Shown here: positions 1 to 5,198 of the stretch, one piece after another
Position numbering within the stretch: position 1 is the stretch's first letter
Layout: each line of letters opens with the position of its first letter
The notes under the pieces: model-generated
Databases searched by the model: none
What the model saw: only the letters and a program-made list of their open reading frames with translations
Told to the model about the DNA's origin: nothing
Translations under genes and position numbers: made by a program
Assembly (NCBI GenBank): GCA_003525045.1
Contig: DQGF01000307.1
Location: 675 to 7,629 of the forward strand
Direction of reading: 5' to 3'
DNA length: 6,955 nucleotides
From: Pseudomonas sp.
GTDB lineage: Bacteria > Pseudomonadota > Gammaproteobacteria > Pseudomonadales > Pseudomonadaceae

Positions 1-981
1 CAGTACCCGCTTCATCGACCCCCGCCGCAGCGGGAAGGGTTGAATAGGCTCCAGCCGCAGCCGCACTTTTTCTTCATTCTGGTTGTACGGCGCGGCGACT
101 TCGCGCACCAGGTCGGTCAAGTCCACCTCTTCCACCGACTCGTCACGGCCATCGCGGATGAAGGCCAGGAACTGATCGAGAATCGCGTCCATGTCTTCGA
201 TGTCGCGGACCATGTCGTCCGTCAGGTCGCTATGGTCGCCCATCAATTCCAGGGACAGCCGCAAACGGGTCAATGGCGTACGCAAGTCGTGGGACACCCC
301 CGCCAACATCAGCTCGCGTTCGCGGCCAGCCTGTTCGACGTCTTCGGCCATCTGGTTGAAGGCACGGTACACCTCGGTCATTTCACTCGGCGTATCGCTG
401 ATCGGCAGACGCACGCTGCGGCCCTGACCGAGTTGCCGCGCGGCGTAGACCAGACGTTTCAAGGGTTGGTTGAGCTGGCTGACGAAGATCCACGCCGAGG
501 CGGTGGACAGCAAACCGATGGCGAGGAACCAGCCGAGCACGTTCCAGATTTTCTGGCCGCGTAAAGGATGCGGGTAAAGCGGCACTTTCAGCCAGCCATC
601 GCCCAGGCTGGGCGCCCGGACCCACAGCGCCGGCGGCGAGTGCATGCGCAATCGCACTTCGGTGTCGGCCCCCAGTTCAGCCTGCATCTGCCGCTGATAA
701 ATTTCGCTGTAAGGCCAGTGATGCTCACCTTCCGGCACACCGGCACCCACCACCCGGATCAGGGTGGCGGCATCGGCGATCTTCTCGCGGTTTTCTTCAT
801 CCGCCGCCCAATAGGCGCGCAGCGTAAGGGCGACGCCGTGGCTGTATTGGCGATCCACCAGCACATCTTCGTTCATCAACAGGTAAACCAGGGTCAGCGC
901 CTTGGAGAACAGGACGACGATCAGCACCAGCCAAAGGGTGCGGGAAAAAAAGCTCTGGGGGAACCAAACGGGGGTTTTCAT
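1..981 (-). CDS. envZ: EnvZ-type osmosensor / membrane-stress sensor histidine kinase (3' end outside the window)
   Basis: Inner-membrane sensor kinase that autophosphorylates on histidine and passes the phosphate to OmpR. The visible 327 residues show an N-terminal membrane helix (about 16-36), a periplasmic sensor stretch (about 37-144), a second helix (about 145-168), a HAMP linker (about 169-221) and the dimerisation/phosphoacceptor helix with motif SHDLRTPLTR, giving His231. The family is about 440-450 residues; the window ends within a few residues of where the ATP-binding N box should begin, so the catalytic domain is not visible. The ATG at 979-981 is fixed by an in-frame TAG four codons upstream (991-993). 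No good Shine-Dalgarno precedes it. It lies 115 bases downstream of ompR on the same strand, probably one transcript. By position and sequence it is the orthologue of P. aeruginosa AmgS (inference). Identity is very secure; the exact stimulus is not known from sequence. Confidence 0.95.
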   Translation of the reverse strand, partial: MKTPVWFPQSFFSRTLWLVLIVVLFSKALTLVYLLMNEDVLVDRQYSHGVALTLRAYWAADEENREKIADAATLIRVVGAGVPEGEHHWPYSEIYQRQMQAELGADTEVRLRMHSPPALWVRAPSLGDGWLKVPLYPHPLRGQKIWNVLGWFLAIGLLSTASAWIFVSQLNQPLKRLVYAARQLGQGRSVRLPISDTPSEMTEVYRAFNQMAEDVEQAGRERELMLAGVSHDLRTPLTRLRLSLELMGDHSDLTDDMVRDIEDMDAILDQFLAFIRDGRDESVEEVDLTDLVREVAAPYNQNEEKVRLRLEPIQPFPLRRGSMKRVL

Positions 982-998
982 GAATAACCGCTACATAC

Positions 999-1088
999 TT
1001 GCAGAAGCGAGCCATGCTCGCATATTGCAGATCGCGAGTCTGCGGACAAGGTCATCCGACCCGTTGCCCGCTCGACCCGCTCCTACAA
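999..1088. repeat. Probable decayed REPIN (degenerate REP pair) between ompR and envZ
   Basis: The ends of this 90-base stretch are imperfect inverted repeats: TTGCAGAAGCGAG at 999-1011 against the reverse complement of 1076-1088, TTGTAGGAGCGGG (10 of 13 identical). The left part also has the hairpin GCGAGC-CAT-GCTCGC (1007-1021), nearly the GCGAGC-CT-GCTCGC core of the intact element at 4962, and the right edge holds CGCTCCTACA (1078-1087), the outer end of the element at 6798. A further weak stem GCAGA/TCTGC lies at 1027-1043. Size and arrangement fit a REPIN that has drifted. Similarity is limited, so it could instead be an unrelated stem-loop spacer. Confidence 0.4.
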
Positions 1089-1096
1089 ATCGCCGA

Positions 1097-1837
1097 TCAC
1101 TTGGTGGCGGCGCCATCCGGAACGAACACGTAACCCACGCCCCAGACAGTCTGGATATAACGCGGCTTGGACGGATCAGGTTCGATCATCCGGCGCAGAC
1201 GGGAAATCTGCACGTCGATGGAACGCTCGAGCGCATCCCACTCACGGCCACGGGCCAGGTTCATCAGTTTGTCGCGGGTCAGTGGCTGACGGGCGTTCAT
1301 CACCAGGGCCTTGAGCACCGCGAACTCACCGGTGGTGAGCATGTGCACCTCGTCACCGCGCTTGAGTTCGCGGGTGGCCAGGGACAGTTCGTAGTCGCCG
1401 AATGTCACGCTTTCGTCTTCGCTGCCCGGCGCGCCGGGCACCGGTGCCAACTGACGGCGCAGGACCGCCTTGACGCGAGCCATCAGCTCGTCCGGGTTGA
1501 ACGGCTTGGCCAGGTAGTCGTCGGCACCTAGTTCGAGGCCCTTGATGCGGCTCAGCTCATCGCCCTTGGCGGTGAGCATGATGATCGGAATCTGGTTGTT
1601 CGCGGTGCGCAGGCGACGGCAGGCGGTCAGGCCGTCTTCGCCGGGCAGCATCAGGTCGAGGACGACCAGGTTGAACACTTCACGCGCCAGCAGGCGGTCC
1701 ATTTGTTCAGTGTTCGGGACGGCGCGCGCACGATAGCCCTTGCTGACGAAAAAGCGTTCCAGCAGGCTGCTGAGCCCCGGATCGTCGTCAACGATAAGAA
1801 TTTTTTCGCCTTCAGCAGTGTTTGCAGTGCTGCTCAT
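1097..1837 (-). CDS. ompR: OmpR-type DNA-binding response regulator
   Basis: Cytoplasmic response regulator that receives phosphate from EnvZ and controls transcription. It is 246 residues, close to the 239 of E. coli OmpR. The receiver domain (about 12-125) has the acidic pair Asp17/Asp18, the phosphoacceptor Asp61 in VVLDLMLPGEDG, switch Thr89 in MLTAKGDE, and Lys111 in YLAKPF. A linker rich in Pro, Gly and Ala (about 131-142) leads to the winged-helix DNA-binding domain (about 143-240), with the family signature ERSIDVQISRLRRMIE and the terminal hairpin YIQTVWGVGYVFV. The ATG at 1835-1837 has a strong ribosome site AAAGGAG ending 6 bases upstream. It is first of a leftward ompR-envZ pair and divergent from tex. 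In P. aeruginosa the orthologue is named AmgR and contributes to intrinsic aminoglycoside tolerance and membrane-stress response (family knowledge). All catalytic residues are present. Confidence 0.97.
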   Translation of the reverse strand: MSSTANTAEGEKILIVDDDPGLSSLLERFFVSKGYRARAVPNTEQMDRLLAREVFNLVVLDLMLPGEDGLTACRRLRTANNQIPIIMLTAKGDELSRIKGLELGADDYLAKPFNPDELMARVKAVLRRQLAPVPGAPGSEDESVTFGDYELSLATRELKRGDEVHMLTTGEFAVLKALVMNARQPLTRDKLMNLARGREWDALERSIDVQISRLRRMIEPDPSKPRYIQTVWGVGYVFVPDGAATK

Positions 1838-1843
1838 TGGATG

Positions 1844-1850
1844 CTCCTTT
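1844..1850 (-). promoter_or_regulatory. Ribosome binding site of ompR
   Basis: On the minus strand AAAGGAG sits 6 bases before the ATG at 1837. It is the strongest Shine-Dalgarno match in the window and settles the ompR start. Confidence 0.85.
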
Positions 1851-1863
1851 GATCTCGGCGCGC

Positions 1864-1869
1864 ATTATG
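1864..1869 (-). promoter_or_regulatory. Candidate -10 element for ompR-envZ
   Basis: On the minus strand this reads CATAAT followed by the GC-rich discriminator GCGCGC. It would start transcription near 1857, giving a leader of about 20 bases that just includes the ribosome site. No convincing -35 hexamer lies 15-19 bases upstream, so an activator or a weak promoter is implied. The element mirrors the tex -10 at 1984-1989. Prediction by eye only. Confidence 0.35.
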
Positions 1870-1951
1870 GCGTAGCTGCCGTTATACGCACCGTGTGCAT
1901 TGTTAGCAGATTTTTCCTTCACCGCCAGCAATCCGCGCATTGGGCCTACAG

Positions 1952-1975
1952 TCTGTGATACCCCCGAATCACAGA
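1952..1975. promoter_or_regulatory. Palindrome (TCTGTGAT-N8-ATCACAGA), candidate operator in the ompR-tex divergent region
   Basis: Perfect 8-base arms at 1952-1959 and 1968-1975 are separated by ACCCCCGA. The site ends 8 bases before the candidate tex -10, so it occupies the -35 position of that promoter, where a dimeric protein would repress or replace -35 contact. The half-site TGTGA resembles CRP/Vfr sites, but the inner spacing is 10 bases rather than the 6 those proteins require, so I do not assign it. It could also act as a small hairpin. Confidence 0.45.
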
Positions 1976-1983
1976 ACGCTGGT

Positions 1984-1989
1984 TATAAT
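1984..1989 (+). promoter_or_regulatory. Candidate -10 element of the tex promoter
   Basis: A perfect TATAAT followed by a GC-rich discriminator (GCGCGG), the common sigma-70 arrangement. Transcription would begin near 1996. There is no recognisable -35 hexamer at the usual 16-18 base distance; that place is taken by the palindrome at 1952-1975. A TG dinucleotide lies at 1980-1981, one base too far upstream for a canonical extended -10. Confidence 0.5.
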
Positions 1990-1995
1990 GCGCGG

Positions 1996-2197
1996 TCTTT
2001 GGTGTCAGGCAACGTCTGATCATTGCTGCAGTGGCCGCTTTTTATTTTCATGGCGCGGGCAGTAATTGTTCGATTTCACGGGTCAACGGAATGCCTGTTG
2101 ATCCAGGTAGCGGCGCAGGCCAGGCCGCTCAACCAGACTCGCCGAGCCTTGAACTCTATGCCTGCGAGCCTGCTTTCACAATTTGTCAGGTGGTTTT
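1996..2197 (+). other. Long untranslated leader of tex (together with 1838-1995, the 360-base gene-free divergent region)
   Basis: If the -10 at 1984 is used, tex has a leader of about 200 bases. It holds a short stem TCAG/CTGA (2005-2019), a U-rich run at 2039-2048 preceded only by a weak stem with wobble pairs, and a 6-base GC-rich stem AGCGGC/GCCGCT (2109-2129, 9-base loop). I see no riboswitch family and no convincing small gene. The ATG at 2050 opens a frame that runs into tex, but it lacks a ribosome site and coding character. A second promoter nearer tex is possible but not evident. Confidence 0.35.
2187..2193 (+). promoter_or_regulatory. Ribosome binding site of tex
   Basis: AGGTGG (2188-2193) lies 4 bases before the ATG at 2198. 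This, with the family N-terminus MDSI(N)xRIAEEL, favours 2198 over the in-frame TTG at 2183, which would place the ribosome site inside the gene. Confidence 0.7.
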
Positions 2198-4522
2198 ATG
2201 GACAGCATCAACAGCCGCATCGCCGAGGAACTCGGTGTCCGCCCACAACAGGTCGAAGCGGCCGTCGCGCTACTCGATGAAGGCTCCACGGTGCCCTTCA
2301 TCGCCCGTTACCGGAAAGAAGTGACCGGCAGCCTCGATGACATCCAGTTGCGTCACCTGGAAGAGCGTCTGCGCTACCTGCGAGAACTCGACGAACGGCG
2401 TCTCAGCATCCTCGCCAGCATTCAGGAGCAAGGCAAGCTGACCCCTCAGCTTGAACGCGACATCAAGCTCGCCGACACCAAGACCCGCCTCGAAGACTTG
2501 TACCTGCCGTACAAGCAGAAGCGCCGCACCAAGGGCCAGATCGCCCTGGAAGCCGGCCTCGGCGAGCTGGCCGACGGCTTGTTCAACGACCCGACCCTGA
2601 CGCCAGACGCTGAAGCCGCGCGCTTCATCGATGCCGAAAAAGGCGTGGCCGATGTGAAAGCCGCCCTCGAAGGCGCCAAGTACATCCTGATGGAGCGCTT
2701 CGCCGAAGACGCGGGCCTGCTGGACAAGCTGCGCAGCTATCTCAAGCAGGAAGCCACCCTCAGTGCCCGCGTCATCGCCGGCAAGGAAGAGGAAGGCGCC
2801 AAGTTCCGCGACTATTTCGAACACGACGAACCGCTGAAAAGCATGCCATCGCACCGCGCCCTGGCGATTTTCCGTGGCCGCAACGAAGGCATTCTGAGTT
2901 CTGCGCTGAAAGTCGGCGACGACCTGCCGGGCACCATGCACCCGTGCGAAGGCATGATCGGCCAGCAATTCGGTATCCAGAACCAGAACCGCGCCGCCGA
3001 CAAATGGCTGGGTGAAGTGGTGCGCTGGACCTGGAAGGTCAAGCTCTACACCCACCTGGAAACCGATCTGTTGGGCGAACTGCGCGATGGCGCGGAAACC
3101 GAAGCGATCAACGTATTCGCCCACAATCTGCACGACTTGCTGCTGTCGGCCCCGGCTGGCCCGCGCGCCACGCTGGGTCTCGACCCGGGCCTGCGCACCG
3201 GTTGCAAGGTCGCCGTGGTCGATTCCACCGGCAAGTTGCTGGATCACGCCACGGTTTACCCGCACGTACCGCACAACAAGTGGGATCAGACCCTCGCCGT
3301 GCTGGCCGCCCTGTGCGCCAAGCACTCGGTAGACCTGATCGCCATCGGCAACGGCACCGCCAGCCGTGAAACCGACAAGCTGGCCGCTGAACTGATCAAA
3401 AAATACCCAGCCATGAAGATGACCAAAGTCATGGTCTCCGAGGCCGGCGCATCGGTGTACTCGGCGTCGGAACTGGCTTCCAAGGAATTCCCGGACCTCG
3501 ACGTGTCGATCCGTGGCGCGGTGTCGATTGCCCGTCGCCTGCAGGATCCGCTGGCCGAGTTGGTGAAGATCGATCCGAAATCCATTGGCGTCGGCCAATA
3601 CCAACACGACGTGTCGCAGCTGAAACTGGCGCGCGGCCTGGACGCTGTTGTCGAGGACTGCGTGAACGCCGTGGGTGTCGACGTGAACACCGCTTCCGTG
3701 GCGCTGCTGGCCCGTATCTCCGGCCTCAACGCGACGCTGGCGCAGAACATCGTCAGCCACCGCGACGAGCACGGCGCCTTCAAAACACGCGCAGCGTTGA
3801 AGAAAGTCGCACGCCTGGGTGAAAAAACCTTCGAACAGGCCGCCGGTTTCCTGCGCGTCATGAACGGCGACAACCCGCTCGATTCGTCTGCGGTTCACCC
3901 GGAAGCCTATCCACTGGTGCAGCGCATCGCCGCTGAAACCGATCGCGACATCCGCTCGTTGATCGGTGACGCCAGCTTCCTCAAGCGCCTCGATCCGAAG
4001 AAGTACACCGATGAAACCTTCGGTCTGCCAACGGTCACCGACATCCTCCAAGAGCTTGAAAAACCTGGGCGAGACCCGCGTCCCGAGTTCAAGACCGCCG
4101 AGTTCCAGGAAGGTGTGGAAGAGCTCAAGGACCTGCAACCGGGCATGATTCTCGAAGGCGTGGTGACCAACGTGACCAACTTCGGCGCGTTCGTCGATAT
4201 CGGCGTGCATCAGGACGGTTTGGTGCACATCTCTGCGCTTTCGGAGAAGTTCATCAAGGATCCACGTGAAGCGGTCAAGGCCGGCGACGTGGTGAAAGTG
4301 AAGGTCATGGAAGTCGATATCCCGCGCAAACGCGTGGGTCTGTCGATGCGCATGAGCGACACCCCGGGCGAGAAAATCGACGGTGCCCGTGGCGCGCGTC
4401 CGGGTTCGGCTCCGCGCCAATCCCAGAACAGCGCTCCACGCAAGGAAACCACGGCGGCGGCTCCGGCCAACAACGCCATGGCTTCGCTGTTCGCCAACGC
4501 CAAACAGCTGAAGAAACGCTGA
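2198..4522 (+). CDS. tex: Tex, S1-domain RNA-binding transcription accessory protein
   Basis: Cytoplasmic nucleic-acid-binding protein named for toxin expression in Bordetella; it associates with RNA and the transcription machinery, but its exact biochemical role remains unsettled (family knowledge). The 774 residues match the usual 770-785. Visible regions in order: helical Tex N domain with [11 protein letters not shown] (31-41) and LEDLYLPYK (98-106); a YqgF/RNase H-like fold from about 324 with GLDPGLRTG (Asp329), [11 protein letters not shown] (382-392) and SEAGASVYS (Glu415 nearby); helix-hairpin-helix DNA-binding units (about 490-560, starting [11 protein letters not shown]); and an S1 RNA-binding domain (about 646-720) containing [21 protein letters not shown] low-complexity basic tail (about 722-774) ends QLKKR. 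It is first of a probable two-gene operon; its TGA overlaps the next ATG by one base. All domains are intact, with no frameshift. Confidence 0.97.
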   Translation: MDSINSRIAEELGVRPQQVEAAVALLDEGSTVPFIARYRKEVTGSLDDIQLRHLEERLRYLRELDERRLSILASIQEQGKLTPQLERDIKLADTKTRLEDLYLPYKQKRRTKGQIALEAGLGELADGLFNDPTLTPDAEAARFIDAEKGVADVKAALEGAKYILMERFAEDAGLLDKLRSYLKQEATLSARVIAGKEEEGAKFRDYFEHDEPLKSMPSHRALAIFRGRNEGILSSALKVGDDLPGTMHPCEGMIGQQFGIQNQNRAADKWLGEVVRWTWKVKLYTHLETDLLGELRDGAETEAINVFAHNLHDLLLSAPAGPRATLGLDPGLRTGCKVAVVDSTGKLLDHATVYPHVPHNKWDQTLAVLAALCAKHSVDLIAIGNGTASRETDKLAAELIKKYPAMKMTKVMVSEAGASVYSASELASKEFPDLDVSIRGAVSIARRLQDPLAELVKIDPKSIGVGQYQHDVSQLKLARGLDAVVEDCVNAVGVDVNTASVALLARISGLNATLAQNIVSHRDEHGAFKTRAALKKVARLGEKTFEQAAGFLRVMNGDNPLDSSAVHPEAYPLVQRIAAETDRDIRSLIGDASFLKRLDPKKYTDETFGLPTVTDILQELEKPGRDPRPEFKTAEFQEGVEELKDLQPGMILEGVVTNVTNFGAFVDIGVHQDGLVHISALSEKFIKDPREAVKAGDVVKVKVMEVDIPRKRVGLSMRMSDTPGEKIDGARGARPGSAPRQSQNSAPRKETTAAAPANNAMASLFANAKQLKKR

Positions 4523-4905
4523 TGGACATCCCTGTCGGGCTGACTCAAAGCGCGTTTTTCAAGCTGCTGGGGTGTCGTTTGCACAGTCTGGAAACCGGGG
4601 TGGCGCAAGTCGCCCTGGCGCTTGAGCCAGAGCTGCGCAACCGTGCCGGCAAGCTGCACGGCGGGGCGTTGTTCAGTCTGGTGGACATTGCCATGGGGCT
4701 GGCCTGTTCCAGCACCCACGGCTTTGACCAGCAGAGCGCGACCATCGAGTGCAAGATCAACTACATCCGCGCCGTTTCCGACGGTGAAGTGATGTGCACG
4801 GCGCGGGTGATCCACCCGGGCCGTCGCACGCTGGTGGTCGAAGCGGATGTGATGCAGGGCGACAAACTGGTCGCAAAAGCACAAGGCACCTTCGCTGTCC
4901 TATAG
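4522..4905 (+). CDS. PaaI-family hotdog-fold acyl-CoA thioesterase
   Basis: Small cytoplasmic enzyme of 127 residues, predicted to hydrolyse an acyl-CoA or aromatic-CoA thioester; the natural substrate is unknown. It has a single hotdog domain covering the protein. The signature is N40 and H46-G47-G48 on the loop into the long helix, followed by Asp55 in LVDIAMG, the position of the catalytic acid in PaaI-like enzymes. The C-terminal strands IECKINYIRAV, GRRTLVVEADV and AKAQGTFAVL are typical of the family. The ATG overlaps the tex stop (TGATG), and no good ribosome site is seen in the end of tex, so translation is probably by reinitiation. A terminator follows 22 bases after its stop. The same gene is next to tex in other Pseudomonas (PA5202 in P. 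aeruginosa), but why it travels with tex is unknown. Family call secure, substrate not. Confidence 0.9.
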   Translation: MDIPVGLTQSAFFKLLGCRLHSLETGVAQVALALEPELRNRAGKLHGGALFSLVDIAMGLACSSTHGFDQQSATIECKINYIRAVSDGEVMCTARVIHPGRRTLVVEADVMQGDKLVAKAQGTFAVL

Positions 4906-4927
4906 CGAGAAGCCCTCAATTTGAGTT

Positions 4928-4961
4928 AATTTCGGCGCTATGAAAGCGGCGCCGGAATTTT
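4928..4961 (+). terminator. Rho-independent terminator of the tex-thioesterase operon
   Basis: An 11-base stem pairs AATTTCGGCGC (4928-4938) with GCGCCGGAATT (4949-4959), containing one G-U pair, around a 10-base loop. The GC-rich core is 6 perfect pairs, and the descending arm ends in a short run of four T (4958-4961). It starts 22 bases after the thioesterase stop, and the REPIN at 4962 begins at its very last base. Confidence 0.65.
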
Positions 4962-5053
4962 CTGTGGGAGCGAGCCTGCTCGCGAAGGCGGTGTGTCAGG
5001 CGACATCAATGTTGAGTGACACGCCCTCTTCGCGAGCAGGCTCGCTCCCACAG
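4962..5053. repeat. REPIN: inverted REP pair, GTGGGAG class
   Basis: Two 37-base arms (4962-4998 and 5017-5053) are inverted copies with 3 mismatches; the outer 26 bases are identical. The loop is 18 bases and contains a further ACAT/ATGT pair. Each arm has the REP layout: a leading GTGG tetranucleotide, then hairpin GCGAGC-CT-GCTCGC, then GAAGGCGG or a variant. Such elements occur in hundreds of copies in P. fluorescens-group genomes and are thought to be moved by a domesticated single-strand REP-associated tyrosine transposase (RAYT) encoded elsewhere (family knowledge). Its place, just past a gene end, is typical. The near-perfect outer arms suggest recent or maintained mobility. Confidence 0.92.
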
Positions 5054-5140
5054 GGGATTGCGGCGATCATCCTTGACTGGCTGCCAGCAAGTCCTGCGCG
5101 GTCCGAAAACCAGGCGAAAACGCCAGTTTCAACTTCACCC

Positions 5141-5169
5141 TTGTAGACCGTCTTGCCCACCCCCATATT
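5141..5169 (+). promoter_or_regulatory. Candidate sigma-70 promoter of gshA
   Basis: TTGTAG (5141-5146) and CATATT (5164-5169) are 17 bases apart, matching 3 of 6 and 4 of 6 consensus bases. Transcription would start near 5176, giving a leader of about 23 bases before the TTG start. The -10 is embedded in the perfect palindrome CCCCA-TAT-TGGGG (5161-5173), which may be an operator. The match is modest; another promoter in 5054-5140 is not excluded. Confidence 0.35.
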
Positions 5170-5186
5170 GGGGCGACTGACGCGTG

Positions 5187-5191
5187 AAGGA
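5187..5191 (+). promoter_or_regulatory. Ribosome binding site of gshA, selecting a TTG start
   Basis: AAGGA lies 7 bases before the TTG at 5199. The alternative in-frame GTG at 5184 would put this site inside the gene and has only a weak purine run upstream. Confidence 0.7.
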
Positions 5192-5198
5192 ATCCAAC

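Noticed and set aside
40..987. Plus-strand open frames over the envZ region (40-564, 568-987)
   Set aside because: They are antisense to envZ, which has unmistakable membrane, HAMP and phosphoacceptor motifs.
1954..1973. CRP/Vfr binding site (TGTGA...TCACA)
   Set aside because: The two half-sites are 10 bases apart instead of 6, so helical phasing is wrong for this family. Kept only as an unassigned palindrome.
2016..2048. Rho-independent terminator or attenuator in the tex leader before the run TTTTTATTTT
   Set aside because: The only stem (CATTG/CAGTG) is 5-6 pairs with wobbles and is separated from the T run by several bases; too weak to call.
2050..2280. Possible small upstream gene in the tex leader (ATG 2050, frame continuing into tex)
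   Set aside because: No ribosome site, no coding-like third-base pattern, and it overlaps the tex start by more than 80 bases in another frame.
2270..4420. A 716-codon open frame on the minus strand opposite tex
   Set aside because: It is the antisense shadow of a GC-rich gene: rich in His, Gln, Val, Gly and Arg without any recognisable domain. tex on the other strand is a full-length family match.
5113..5124. Hairpin GGCG-AAAA-CGCC upstream of gshA as a terminator
   Set aside because: Four-pair stem with no T run after it; likely chance.
4940..5146. A 68-codon plus-strand frame after the thioesterase (contains SVGASLLAKA)
   Set aside because: It is a translation of the terminator loop and REPIN; this peptide pattern arises whenever this REP class is read in that frame.
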